From Pseudonocardia benzenivorans CB1190 (GTDB lineage Bacteria; Actinomycetota; Actinomycetes; Mycobacteriales; Pseudonocardiaceae), in NCBI RefSeq assembly GCF_000196675.2, contig NC_015312.1, positions 248,001-312,000 of the forward strand: a DNA stretch of 64,000 nt. Reading direction: 5' to 3'. Positions 8,659-17,898 of this stretch are shown here, piece by piece. Position 1 is the first letter of the stretch. Every line of letters starts with the position of its first letter. A program made the translations under genes and the position numbers. The notes beneath the pieces were generated by a model, which saw nothing but the letters and a program-made list of their open reading frames with translations, was not told where the DNA came from and did no database searches.

Positions 8659-8745
8659 TCGTTTCGATTGCGCTGTCGACTGCGCTTCGGGTGTGCTGGT
8701 CCGGAGCGTGGCGATCGGACGTGGCTCGTCGCCGTGGTCGACATG

Positions 8746-9654
8746 TCAGATCGGCTCCGCCTCGGACAGGTAGGTCGTGAAGGCCTCGGTCACGCCCGGC
8801 GTGTCGAGCCAGGCCCTGAAGCCGGTGAGGTCGGGGATCGTGGCACGGCAGGTCTGCAGCTCGGCCGCCGGACGGTCGGGGTCCCACATGCGGGCGATCG
8901 CGGCGGCACGTCGCGGATCTTGTGTGCGGACCTCGTCCAGCGGGATGCGCTCGTAGCGCACTGCCCGGCCGGTCGCTGCCGCGATGGCGGACGCGATCTC
9001 GGGTGCCGTCAGTTCGTCCGCGGCGATGTCCATGGCGCGACCGATCCAGTCGTCCGGCGCGGTGAGGGCGCGCGTCGCGATCGAGCCGATGTCGGGGACG
9101 CTGATGAGCTGTTCGACGACGTCCGGCGGGGCGGTGGAGGCGAGCCGGCCATCGGGGCGCAAGCCCCGGAACGGCCCGAGGTGGTTCTCCATGAATCCGA
9201 CCGGCCGCAGGATGGTGGCCGGAACCTGCGTGGAGCGCAGGTAGTCCTCGAGCTCGGTCTTGGGGCGTGACAACGGGCTGAAGTCGGGCCGGTCCGCGCC
9301 CAGTCCGGAGGAGTAGACGATGTGCCCGACTCCGGCCCGCACGGCGGCGTCGATGATCGCCCGCCCGCGACGCAGTTCGTCGTCCGGACCGATGCCCGGC
9401 GTCACCTGCGGCGAGACGAAGCCGGGCTGATAGAGGAACAGGCCGGCGGCGCCCTGCAACGCCCGGGCGATGGCGTCGGCGTCGTCGAGCGATCCGGGGA
9501 CGACCTCGGCTCCGGCGTCGGCGAGGCGGCGCGCGTCGTCCCGGCTCGGGTCGCGCACCACCGCGCGGACCGGGCTCCCGGCCGCGAGCGAGGCGCGTAC
9601 CACCGCACTGCCCTGGCGCCCTGTAGCGGCGAGGACGGTGATCAGTTCGGACAT
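8746..9654 (-). CDS. NmrA-type NAD(P)-binding Rossmann-fold protein
   Basis: 302 residues from the ATG at 9654, chosen because GGGGGAG sits 6 bases upstream and the protein then opens directly with the dinucleotide-binding motif (ITVLAATGRQGSAVV, the GxxGxxG variant of NmrA-like proteins). Further family features are VVRDPSRDDARRL, the substrate-site segment VYSSGLGADRP and LRPVGFMENHLG. It is an atypical short-chain dehydrogenase of the NmrA/HSCARG type, which includes NAD(P)H sensors and quinone reductases; catalytic Tyr-x3-Lys is not evident. It is transcribed divergently from the TetR gene at 9751 across a 96-bp region with an inverted repeat, so it is the likely target of that regulator. 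The substrate is unknown. Confidence 0.85.
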   Translation of the reverse strand: MSELITVLAATGRQGSAVVRASLAAGSPVRAVVRDPSRDDARRLADAGAEVVPGSLDDADAIARALQGAAGLFLYQPGFVSPQVTPGIGPDDELRRGRAIIDAAVRAGVGHIVYSSGLGADRPDFSPLSRPKTELEDYLRSTQVPATILRPVGFMENHLGPFRGLRPDGRLASTAPPDVVEQLISVPDIGSIATRALTAPDDWIGRAMDIAADELTAPEIASAIAAATGRAVRYERIPLDEVRTQDPRRAAAIARMWDPDRPAAELQTCRATIPDLTGFRAWLDTPGVTEAFTTYLSEAEPI

Positions 9655-9687
9655 GTCAGCTCCCCCGAGCGTCATCACGATAGGATC

Positions 9688-9703
9688 CGGGTTACGGAAC
9701 CCG
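9688..9703. promoter_or_regulatory. Candidate TetR operator
   Basis: Perfect inverted repeat CGGGTT-ACGG-AACCCG in the divergent region between the NmrA-like gene and the TetR gene. A related half site (TGAAACCCG) lies about 20 bases further right. The position fits autoregulation plus control of the NmrA gene; this is inferred from location only. Confidence 0.5.
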
Positions 9704-9750
9704 TTTCGAACGATACGGAATCTGAAACCCGCTTAGCAAGGGGGAATGAA

Positions 9751-10302
9751 ATGTCCTCGGCCCGGGCGCCACGTGCCGACGCCGCGCGCAACCGCCAGCG
9801 CGTGCTCGACACGGCGAAGGAGGTCTTCGCCACGGAGGGCAGGAGCGCCGGCCTGCTGGACATCGCAGCCCGGGCCGGCGTCGGCGCGGGCACGGTCTAT
9901 CGGCACTTCCCGACGAAGGAGGCTCTTTATGCAGCCGTCGTGTCCGCTCGCCTGACCGAGCTCCTCGACCGCGTGCCGAGCCTCCCCGACGACCCGCCGG
10001 GTCAGCGGTGTGTCGAGTTCTGGCGGCTGGCGGTCAGGCACGCCTGCGAGAACGCGGCGCTGTGCGACCTCATCACAGCGGGTGATCAGAAGCTGAACAT
10101 CGATCCGGACGTGCGGCAGCGCTATGAGTCCGTGCTGGACGAGCTCGTCGGTCGGGCGCGCGACGTGGGCCGCCTCCGCGACAACCTGACGACGGCGGAC
10201 GTCACCTCGCTGCTGGCTGCCGCCGTCACCGCTGAATCACGTCACCACGACGCGCCGCCGGGTCACCTGGCCGGTCTGATTTCGGCATCCGTCTTCACCT
10301 AG
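9751..10302 (+). CDS. TetR-family transcriptional regulator
   Basis: 183 residues from the ATG at 9751, preceded by AAGGGGG; this gives the usual short basic leader (SSARAPRADAARNRQRVLDTA) before the helix-turn-helix. The DNA-binding part is LDIAARAGVGAGTVYRHFPTKEALYAAVV, a standard TetR_N helix-turn-helix; the C-terminal domain resembles the SbtR-like/TetR_C ligand-binding group in length but its ligand is not predictable. It is divergent from the NmrA-like reductase, the usual arrangement in which a TetR repressor controls its neighbour in response to a small molecule. It is convergent with the antiporter gene, with only 20 bases between stops. Confidence 0.88.
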   Translation: MSSARAPRADAARNRQRVLDTAKEVFATEGRSAGLLDIAARAGVGAGTVYRHFPTKEALYAAVVSARLTELLDRVPSLPDDPPGQRCVEFWRLAVRHACENAALCDLITAGDQKLNIDPDVRQRYESVLDELVGRARDVGRLRDNLTTADVTSLLAAAVTAESRHHDAPPGHLAGLISASVFT

Positions 10303-10322
10303 CCGTGCGGTCGTCGGTCCTC

Positions 10323-11624
<1,302 letters not shown>

Positions 11625-11804
11625 CGGCTCCCCCTTGCCGCGGCGTTCGACAGCACGACGACAGGCGGCGCGCCGCAGTACCCCCGGGCCGGCGGCTTCC
11701 GAGCGGGCACCGCGGCCATCATCCGGTGCGCACCCGCCCCGGCCGTCACGCGGAAAGTGTGAAGCCGACCCCCGTACGCCCTCGGCGCGTTGCCGCGGGC
11801 GGCG

Positions 11805-12281
11805 CTACGCGCGGGCCGCGTCCGGTTGGAGCGTCGCGTAGTGGGAGGTGATGCGGCGCACCGTCCGGCCGTCGTGCAGGAACAGCTGGGTGAGGGCGGG
11901 CGGGCAGTGCAGCGGCTGGTCGGAGGGGTTGTGCAGCCGCAGATCGACGACCGTGAGCCCGGCGCCCGCGGTGACGCCCAGTGGTTCGGCGCGGATGCCG
12001 TCGTCGAACTCCGAGGCGAGTGCCGCGGCGAAGCGCGCACGGTCGCGGCGGCGGACGCCGTCGAACAACTGGTACTCGACGTCGACGGCCAGGTGGTCGT
12101 TGAGCGCGCGGGTGTCGCCGGTGCGTTGGAACGCGGTCATCGCCGCGCCGAGCCCCTCGGCGTAGCGGCGGGCGCGGGCCCGGTCGGGGTGCGCCTGTGC
12201 GGCGGTGGCCAGCAGGGCGTCGGCGAGCCGGCGGTGGCCCGCGTGCAGGCGGCTGCGCACGGTGCCGACGGGCACCCCGCA
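11805..12281 (-). pseudogene. 3' remnant of an ECF-type sigma factor with SnoaL-like tail
   Basis: About 158 codons. The reading frame begins in the middle of sigma region 4.2 (CGVPVGTVRSRLHAGHRRLADALL), continues through a linker and a SnoaL/NTF2-like domain (DRARFAAALASEFDDGIRAEPLG, then LRLHNPSDQPLH), and ends at the TAG at 11805. Sigma regions 2 and most of 4, which bind core polymerase and the -10 element, are absent. Upstream, at about 12281, the sequence changes to the coding frame of an unrelated flavoprotein. The simplest reading is a deletion that joined two neighbouring genes and removed the front of this one. It is not expected to act as a sigma factor. Confidence 0.65.
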
Positions 12282-12558
12282 CGACGCCGTCGACCTCCGG
12301 CAGACGACCCTGCAGGACGACCGGGCCGGCGTCGAACCGGACCGTCCGCGCCGGCGGGGTCCCCGCCGCGCGGAGGCGTTCGAGCAGCCCCCACCGGTGC
12401 AGCCGGGCACCGCCCGGGACCTGCACCTGGTGCGTCGAGACCGTGTCGCTGGGGAACCGCGCGCGGTCCAGGGCGAGCACCGACAGCCCGCGGCGCGCCA
12501 GCAACAGTGCCGTCGAGGCACCGGCGACCCTGGTGCCGACCACGATGACATCCACCAT
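12282..12558 (-). pseudogene. 5' remnant of an FAD-dependent oxidoreductase
   Basis: The first 92 codons of a geranylgeranyl-reductase/PHBH-type flavoprotein: an N-terminal Rossmann motif (VDVIVVGTRVAGASTALLLA), then the LALDRARFPSDTVSTHQV block and a GARLHRWGLLERLRAAG segment. After EVDGV the frame continues only as non-homologous, Arg/Pro-rich sequence while a different frame picks up a sigma-factor end. About three quarters of a normal flavoprotein of this family (around 350-400 residues) is missing, including the GD motif for FAD ribityl binding. The start ATG at 12558 appears intact, so the fragment could still be translated as a hybrid of little use. Confidence 0.65.
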
Positions 12559-12619
12559 GACGAGGAGATGCCGCGGGGCGCCGGAAAGTTCGCCGATGCC
12601 GACGGTTCACGCGGACGGA

Positions 12620-12985
12620 TCAGTAGCTGAAGGTCGTGGCGCCCTCGTCACCGATCCACCGCCACATGGGCACGGTGCCGCCGACCTCGGCGCCGTCGAT
12701 GAACCCGGTGCCGTCGAGGCCCTTGGCGTCGACGCAGATCGGGCACGCGAGGTAGGTCCCGCCCGCGGCGCGATAGCGCTTCATCAGCGTCTCCAGGGGA
12801 GGACAGCCGGTGCACGCCGTGCCGGTCGCCGTCCCGGGCACCACGAGGCGCACGGCCTCCTTGGTGAGGAACATGAGCGTGGGGCGGCCCTCCTCGGCCG
12901 CGCCGACCGCGACGAGGAACGCCACGGTGACCCGCTCGGGGTCCTCCAGGCCGGTGGTGAGGCTGATGACCGCCTTGCCCGTCAT
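12620..12985 (-). CDS. DsrE-family protein
   Basis: 121 residues from ATG 12985, which overlaps the stop of the upstream SnoaL-like gene (ATGA). The fold is DsrE/DsrF/TusD-like (predicted peroxiredoxin-type): an N-terminal strand KAVISLTTG, the central LMFLTKEAVRLVV, and two cysteine clusters, CTGCPP and CPICVDAKGL, the second at the place where DsrE-like proteins carry their active Cys. Sulfur-relay or redox roles are known for the family; no sulfur-metabolism genes are nearby, so the specific job here is open. Tight coupling to the SnoaL-like gene suggests that the two act together. Confidence 0.78.
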   Translation of the reverse strand: MTGKAVISLTTGLEDPERVTVAFLVAVGAAEEGRPTLMFLTKEAVRLVVPGTATGTACTGCPPLETLMKRYRAAGGTYLACPICVDAKGLDGTGFIDGAEVGGTVPMWRWIGDEGATTFSY

Positions 12986-13365
12986 CGCGCACCCCCGTGC
13001 ATCCAGCCGGAGCAGAGCAGGTCGACGGCGTCGAGCCGCCCGTCGCCGCTGACGAACAGGTGCTGCTCGACGAGCCGGGACGCACCGGTCGGGGTGGTCA
13101 GCCGCAGCCGCCACCGCAGGCAGGCCTTGCCGGCGATCGTGCTGATCGCGGCGTCGACCACCTCGAGCTCGTCGGGTTCGCCGAACCAGCCGCGGAACCG
13201 GTCGGTGGCCGCTTCGGGACCGGTGGTCTCGACGGGCCCCCGGGGCAGCAGCGCCCGGAACCGCACGGCGTCGGTGAAGCAGTCGTGGACAGCGGGAAAG
13301 TCCTGCGCGGCAACGGCTTCGACGAGCCGTCCCGCGGTGGTGAGTGGTGGGCCGAGGGTCTGCAC
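12982..13365 (-). CDS. SnoaL/NTF2-like small protein
   Basis: 127 residues from the GTG at 13365, which is preceded by a strong GGAGGAG site; longer upstream extensions are Arg-rich and lack a site. The protein shows the NTF2-like cone fold pattern: an initial helix pair (LVEAVAAQDFPAVHDCFTDA), an RALLPRGP strand turn, RFRGWFG, and the beta-sheet half (CLRWRLRLTTPTG, LVEQHLFV). Members include polyketide cyclases, isomerases and ligand-binding proteins, so no reaction can be given. The stop overlaps the start of the DsrE-like gene by four bases, so the pair forms an operon. Confidence 0.8.
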   Translation of the reverse strand: MQTLGPPLTTAGRLVEAVAAQDFPAVHDCFTDAVRFRALLPRGPVETTGPEAATDRFRGWFGEPDELEVVDAAISTIAGKACLRWRLRLTTPTGASRLVEQHLFVSGDGRLDAVDLLCSGWMHGGAR

Positions 13366-13462
13366 GGGATCTCCTCCGATCGATGACGAGTGATGGAGGT
13401 AGCGTCGCCGGACCGGGGCGGGGTCGCCTCGGGTGTTCACCCGAAGTTTCGGCGCGCCGCCC

Positions 13463-15037
13463 TCAGCCCTGGACCGGGTCGCCGACGAGGCCGTGGCGCA
13501 TCGCGAACATCGCCGCCGCACCCCGTGTCGAGACCCCGATCTTGGTGTAGACGTGCTCGACGTGGCTGCCGACGGTGCGGGGCGCGAGGCTCAGTTCGGC
13601 GGCGATGGCCCGGTTGGAGAGCCCGCGCGCCACGAGTCCCAGTACCTGCGCCTCGCGCGGGCTCAGGCCCGCGGGCAACGCGGGGCGCCGCCGGACGCGG
13701 TGGCCCGCGGCGGCCAGCACCGCGTTGACGGCCTCGCCGTCCAGACGTCCGGCGGCGGCATCGGCACGCAGCAGCGTCTGCGCCGCGGCCGGTTCGGCGG
13801 CCGGGCGGTGCGGCCTCGGCTCGACCGCCGTCCGGTAGCGGACGGCGGCGGCGAGGACCCGCGCGGTGATCGGCATGGCGTCGGCCCGCAGCCCCCGCGG
13901 GTAGCCCGAGCCGTCGAGCCGCTCGTGGTGCAGCGCGGCGAGCGTCCCCAGCTCCGCCAGCTGCGGTACCCGCGCCAGCGTCCGTTCGGTCAGGTAGGGG
14001 TGCATCCGGACGCGCTCCCACTCGCCCGCGCTCAGCGGCCCCGGCTTGTCCCACACCCCGCTCGACACCCCGTGCACCCCGAGGTCGTGCACCAGCGCTG
14101 CCCGCTCGACGAGCGTCACGTCGGCGTCGGGGAGACCCATCCTGCCGGCGGCGTCGGCCGCGAGTGCCGCGACGGCGGCGGAGTGGCCGAGGAAGCAGGG
14201 CGCCTTGAGGTCGGCGTAGTCGCCGAAGACGCGCAGGGCGTCGGTCAGCTCGTCCTCGGTCAGCGCGGGGGACTCGGCGGGCGACCCGTCGTCGAGGACG
14301 GACTGCCACGCCGACACCGCGTCGAGACCGTCGAACACCTCGTCGGCGTGCGCGCAGACGAGGTCGACGAGGTCGGGGTCGAACTCGGTGCCCCGGCGTG
14401 ACCGCAGCATCGCGGTGGCGGCGCCGACGCCCCCGGCCCGGTGGTGCTGCTCGGTGTCGTCGGCGACGTGGACGACGCGGATCACCGGGTCGATCGCCGC
14501 GGCGCGCAGCCGTCCGGGCACACCGCGGCCGTCCCAGCGCTCGAAGGCCTGACCCAGGGCCCGCCCGATGTCGTCGGGCAGGCCGAGCCGCTCGGCGATG
14601 TCCGCCGTGGTCCGGCAGTGGGTGATCATCGAGCCCATCGCCTCGCCGACGCCGCCCGCGACGAGGAACCGCCCGATCGCCGTCAGCCGCCGCGCCGGCC
14701 CGGCGTCCCGTCCGACCTGCTCGACGAGGAAGCGCAGCATCGGCAGGCCCGCCTTGTCGACGGCGTAGCTCTCGGCGCGCAGCCGGCGGTCGTCGCCGAA
14801 CCAGTGGGCCATCTCGTGCGAGTCGGCGACGCAGCCGACCCAGGCGAGCAGCGAGGTGTAGAAGACGGCGTCCTGCTGGGCGGCCGACAGAACGGCGAGG
14901 CGGGCCAGCCGCCGGGCGATGACGGTCTGGCGCAGGACGTGTTCCTCCGGCAGGCCGAGCCCGAGATCGGTCGCCAACGACAGCGCCGCCACGAGTTCGG
15001 CCTTGCGCACCCCCGACGGCAGGCCGCCCGTCGTCAT
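13463..15037 (-). CDS. HD-GYP-type phosphohydrolase fused to a LuxR DNA-binding domain
   Basis: 524 residues. The N-terminal half has an HD-like region with HEMAHWFGDD and a degenerate ERWDGRGVPG element. The middle has a complete HD-GYP arrangement: GHSAAVAALAADAA, LVHDLGVHGV (HD pair), a helix with RMHPYLTERTL and HHERLDGSGYPRGL (the HHExxDGxGYP signature). The C-terminus (about residues 455-515) is a LuxR helix-turn-helix (LSPREAQVLGLVARGLSNRAIAAELSLAPRTV, then HVYTKIGVSTR). HD-GYP enzymes hydrolyse cyclic di-GMP or related dinucleotides; here the enzyme and a DNA-binding domain share a chain, so nucleotide turnover and transcription may be linked. The start is ATG 15037. It is divergent from the dioxygenase at 15202. 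Confidence 0.85.
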   Translation of the reverse strand: MTTGGLPSGVRKAELVAALSLATDLGLGLPEEHVLRQTVIARRLARLAVLSAAQQDAVFYTSLLAWVGCVADSHEMAHWFGDDRRLRAESYAVDKAGLPMLRFLVEQVGRDAGPARRLTAIGRFLVAGGVGEAMGSMITHCRTTADIAERLGLPDDIGRALGQAFERWDGRGVPGRLRAAAIDPVIRVVHVADDTEQHHRAGGVGAATAMLRSRRGTEFDPDLVDLVCAHADEVFDGLDAVSAWQSVLDDGSPAESPALTEDELTDALRVFGDYADLKAPCFLGHSAAVAALAADAAGRMGLPDADVTLVERAALVHDLGVHGVSSGVWDKPGPLSAGEWERVRMHPYLTERTLARVPQLAELGTLAALHHERLDGSGYPRGLRADAMPITARVLAAAVRYRTAVEPRPHRPAAEPAAAQTLLRADAAAGRLDGEAVNAVLAAAGHRVRRRPALPAGLSPREAQVLGLVARGLSNRAIAAELSLAPRTVGSHVEHVYTKIGVSTRGAAAMFAMRHGLVGDPVQG

Positions 15038-15201
15038 GAGCGTCGAGCGTAGCGGCGGCGGCCGGGCGGCGGATCCACGAACACACGCGGGCCGTCGACG
15101 ACGCTCGGGTGGGCTCCGGGCCGCCCGACGCGGCAGACTGCGGTGTGCCGACCGGCACGTGCACCCGCGCGGGCCGCTGGTCGACCGGATCGGAGGACGC
15201 C

Positions 15202-16107
15202 ATGACGTTGCCGGCCGACGGCAGCCACCAGGCGACGGCGGGGGGCGGTGCGCCGCTGATGCCGGCCGCGTTCTTCGGCCACGGCAACCCGATGAACGCG
15301 CTGTCGGACAACAGGTACACCGCCGCGTGGCGCGCGTTCGGGAAGGCCGTGCCCCGCCCGCGTGCGATCCTCGTGGTCAGCGCGCACTGGTACATCAACG
15401 CCACCGCCGTCACCGCGATGCCGCGGCCCCGCACGATCCACGACTTCTACGGCTTCCCGCAGGAGCTGTTCGAGGTGGAGTACCCCGCTCCGGGGATGCC
15501 GGAGCTGGCCGCCGAGATCGCCGACGTCGTCGAACCCACCTGGGTCGGGGCCGACGTCGACAGCTGGGGCATCGACCACGGCACCTGGTCGGTGCTCGTG
15601 CACGCGTTCCCCGACGCGTCGATCCCCGTCGTGCAGCTGAGCATCAACGCCGACAAGCCGCTGGACCACCACCTCGAGCTGGGCGCGAAGCTCCACGCAC
15701 TGCGCACCCGCGGGGTGCTGGTCGTGACCAGTGGGAACGTCGTCCACAACCTTCGCGGGATGGACTGGAAGCTCACCGACGAGGGCTTCGACTGGGCGCG
15801 CCGCTTCGACGAGGCGGCCAGGGAGCGCATGCTGGGTGACCCGACGCGCTTCGCCGCCCTCGACGCGCACGCCGACTACGGGCACGCCGTCCCCACCCCC
15901 GACCACTTCATCCCGGCGCTGTACCTCGCGGGCCTCGCCGATGCGGCCGGCGAGGCGAGCGACACCAGGGTGCTGGTCGACGGGTACGCCTACGGCTCGT
16001 TGTCGATGACCGCCTACACGTTGGGCCTGTCCTGCCCGGCGACGGCGTCGGTGGGCGGGTCTCCGCGGCCGCCCGACGACGTCCCGCCCGACGGCTCCAA
16101 CATCTGA
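15202..16107 (+). CDS. ygiD: DODA-type extradiol aromatic ring-opening dioxygenase (YgiD family)
   Basis: 301 residues from the ATG at 15202, with CGGAGGA six bases upstream. LigB superfamily, 4,5-DOPA-extradiol-dioxygenase type: MPAAFFGHGNPMNAL at the start (His of GHG as zinc/iron ligand), VVSAHWYI (second His ligand), SWGIDHGTWSVL with the catalytic His, SGNVVHNL and a C-terminal SMTAYTLG. The family cleaves catechol-type rings with molecular oxygen using a non-haem metal; the physiological substrate in bacteria is mostly unknown. It is about 40 residues longer than E. coli YgiD because of a Pro-rich tail after residue 275. A hairpin terminator separates it from the convergent gene at 16184. 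Confidence 0.88.
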   Translation: MTLPADGSHQATAGGGAPLMPAAFFGHGNPMNALSDNRYTAAWRAFGKAVPRPRAILVVSAHWYINATAVTAMPRPRTIHDFYGFPQELFEVEYPAPGMPELAAEIADVVEPTWVGADVDSWGIDHGTWSVLVHAFPDASIPVVQLSINADKPLDHHLELGAKLHALRTRGVLVVTSGNVVHNLRGMDWKLTDEGFDWARRFDEAARERMLGDPTRFAALDAHADYGHAVPTPDHFIPALYLAGLADAAGEASDTRVLVDGYAYGSLSMTAYTLGLSCPATASVGGSPRPPDDVPPDGSNI

Positions 16108-16133
16108 GCTCCGGGCGGCGCGTTCCGCGGGTC

Positions 16134-16170
16134 GCCCGCCGCGCGAGCGGGCACTCTCGGCGCGGCGGGC
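16134..16170. terminator. Hairpin terminator between convergent genes
   Basis: Perfect 11-bp inverted repeat (GCCCGCCGCGC at 16134-16144, complement at 16160-16170) with a 15-base loop, 26 bases after the ygiD stop and 14 bases before the stop of the gene on the other strand. Confidence 0.7.
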
Positions 16171-16183
16171 GGATCGTGCCTGG

Positions 16184-16678
16184 TCAGAACGCTCGTACCT
16201 CGCGCACGTCGAGGTCGCGGAAGACCGGGTCCCCGTCGCAGAGCGCGCGCAGCTGCTCGGCGATCCGGCTGGTCGCGGGGTGCTTCGAGTTGACGGCCGC
16301 CTGCTCGGCGTCCGGGAACCCGACCACCTGGACGAAACGCCTCGGGTCGGACCGGTCCGCCCCGACGATGCCCCAGACGGCCGTCCGGTCGGTGCCGATC
16401 GCCTCCAGCCACTCCTGCTCGATGTCGGCGATCTCGTCGATCCGGTCGGTGGTGAACTCGATGAGCTGTACGAACGCGCCCGGCTCCACGTCGATCGCGG
16501 CGGCCTCGGTCAGCGCGGTGCGCAGCCCCTGCCGCAGCTCGTCGTCGTCGACGTGTCCGTGCACGTCGACCGCGTGGGCGGCCGCCGCCCGCAGCACCTC
16601 GTCGGGCTCGCCGCTGATGGTCAGCGAGCAGTTCGACTCGCTGGGGATCGACCGGCAGTCGAGAGTCACCCTGGCCAC
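16184..16678 (-). CDS. DUF1059-like / ABM-like two-domain small protein
   Basis: 164 residues from the GTG at 16678, chosen for the GGAGGTGG site eight bases upstream. The first 60 residues (MARVTLDCRSIPSESNCSL, then EVLRAAAAHAVDVHG) look like the DUF1059 family, small proteins with a Cys/His pattern. The rest (FVQLIEFTTDRIDEIADIEQEWLEAIG, then VQVVGFPDAEQAAVNSKHPAT) looks like a dimeric alpha-beta barrel of the ABM/EthD kind. The function is not recognised. It follows the siderophore permease genes on the same strand with a 134-base gap, so it could be read from the same transcript, but it has its own ribosome site and nothing in it points to iron. Confidence 0.7.
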   Translation of the reverse strand: MARVTLDCRSIPSESNCSLTISGEPDEVLRAAAAHAVDVHGHVDDDELRQGLRTALTEAAAIDVEPGAFVQLIEFTTDRIDEIADIEQEWLEAIGTDRTAVWGIVGADRSDPRRFVQVVGFPDAEQAAVNSKHPATSRIAEQLRALCDGDPVFRDLDVREVRAF

Positions 16679-16812
16679 GTTCCCACCTCCACACTCGGGC
16701 CGAACCCCGGCGCGAGGGCACCGGGACACCGACCCAAGCCCTCTCGTCCGGTCGTGTCGATAGGCGGATCCGGTCTCCCCGTACGGCGGAGGCACGGCGC
16801 ACCCGTCGGGTG

Positions 16813-17898
16813 TCACACCCGGGCGCGCCGGTGCCCGTAGGTGAGCAGCCACATCAGGTAGGGGGCGCCGAGCGCCGCGGTGACGGTCCCGACGGGGAGC
16901 TCGGTCGGGAGCACCGTCCGGGCGACGACGTCGGAACCCAGCAGCAGGAGCGCACCGAACACCGCCGACGTCAGCAGCGGTGGCCGGGCGGACGCGACGA
17001 GCCGCATCGCCACCTGCGGGACGACGAGTGCGACGAAGTCGATCGGCCCGGCGCTCGCGGTGGCGACCGCCGCCGCCGTGACGGCGACGAGCAGCGCGAG
17101 CGTCCGCTGCCGGTCGACGCGCATCCCGAGGCCGCCCGCGGCGTCGTCGCCGAGCTGCATCGCGCCCAGCCCGAAGGAGAGCGCGAGCGCGACCGGGAGC
17201 AGGACCGCGACCGTGGCCGCCACGGGCCAGACCTGCGCCCAGTCCCGGCCGTTGAGGCTGCCCGTGAGCCAGATGGTCGCCTTCGACGCATCGTTGAGGT
17301 CGGCGATGACCAGCAACCACGAGGTGAGCGCCGCGGCGACGGCCCCGACACCGACGCCGACGAGGATCAGCCGGTTGCCCTCCACCCCCTTGCGCCAGGC
17401 GAGCGCATAGATCACGAGCGCGGTGAGCAGCCCGCCCACGAGTGCCGCGAACGGCAGGCTGCCCGTGCCCCAGAGCCAGGTCGCGAGCGGGAAGCTGCCG
17501 CCGAGCACGATGACGGCGACGGCGGTCGTCGAGGCGCCCGTCGTGATGCCGAGGATGTCGGGGCTCGCGAGCGCGTTGCGGGTGACGGTCTGCGTGATCG
17601 CCCCGGACAGCCCGAGCGCGGCGCCGACGAACACCGCGGTCAGCGAGCGCGGGAGGCGGAGGTCGAGTACGACGAACTGCTGGCCGGGGTCGCCGCCGCC
17701 GAGGAGCACGCGCAGCACGTCGAGGACCCCGATGCGGTACTCCCCGAGGCCGACGTTGACGGCCAGCATGAGCAGCGTCGCGGCCAGGCCCAGCAGGGTG
17801 ACCAGCACGATCCGGGGCCGCCACACGCCGGAGAACCTGCGGTAGCGCACGGGGGTGCGGCCGGGGATCAGCACGTCGTCGGCCTCGAGCAGCTTCAC
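16813..17898 (-). CDS. FecCD-family siderophore ABC permease, second subunit (FecD-like)
   Basis: 361 residues with about ten membrane segments and the FecCD permease domain (PF01032). Signatures: ALGLSGAITQTVTRNALASPDILGITTGAS near residue 100 and the coupling region GAMQLGDDAAGGLGMRV, then GPIDFVALVVPQVAMRL. It forms the membrane channel with the FecC-like subunit encoded just upstream, importing ferric siderophore delivered by the lipoprotein at 19075-20106. The GTG start overlaps the upstream stop (GTGA at 17895-17898), indicating translational coupling. The expected ATPase partner (FecE type) is not encoded here, so it must be supplied from elsewhere. Confidence 0.9.
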   Translation of the reverse strand: MKLLEADDVLIPGRTPVRYRRFSGVWRPRIVLVTLLGLAATLLMLAVNVGLGEYRIGVLDVLRVLLGGGDPGQQFVVLDLRLPRSLTAVFVGAALGLSGAITQTVTRNALASPDILGITTGASTTAVAVIVLGGSFPLATWLWGTGSLPFAALVGGLLTALVIYALAWRKGVEGNRLILVGVGVGAVAAALTSWLLVIADLNDASKATIWLTGSLNGRDWAQVWPVAATVAVLLPVALALSFGLGAMQLGDDAAGGLGMRVDRQRTLALLVAVTAAAVATASAGPIDFVALVVPQVAMRLVASARPPLLTSAVFGALLLLGSDVVARTVLPTELPVGTVTAALGAPYLMWLLTYGHRRARV

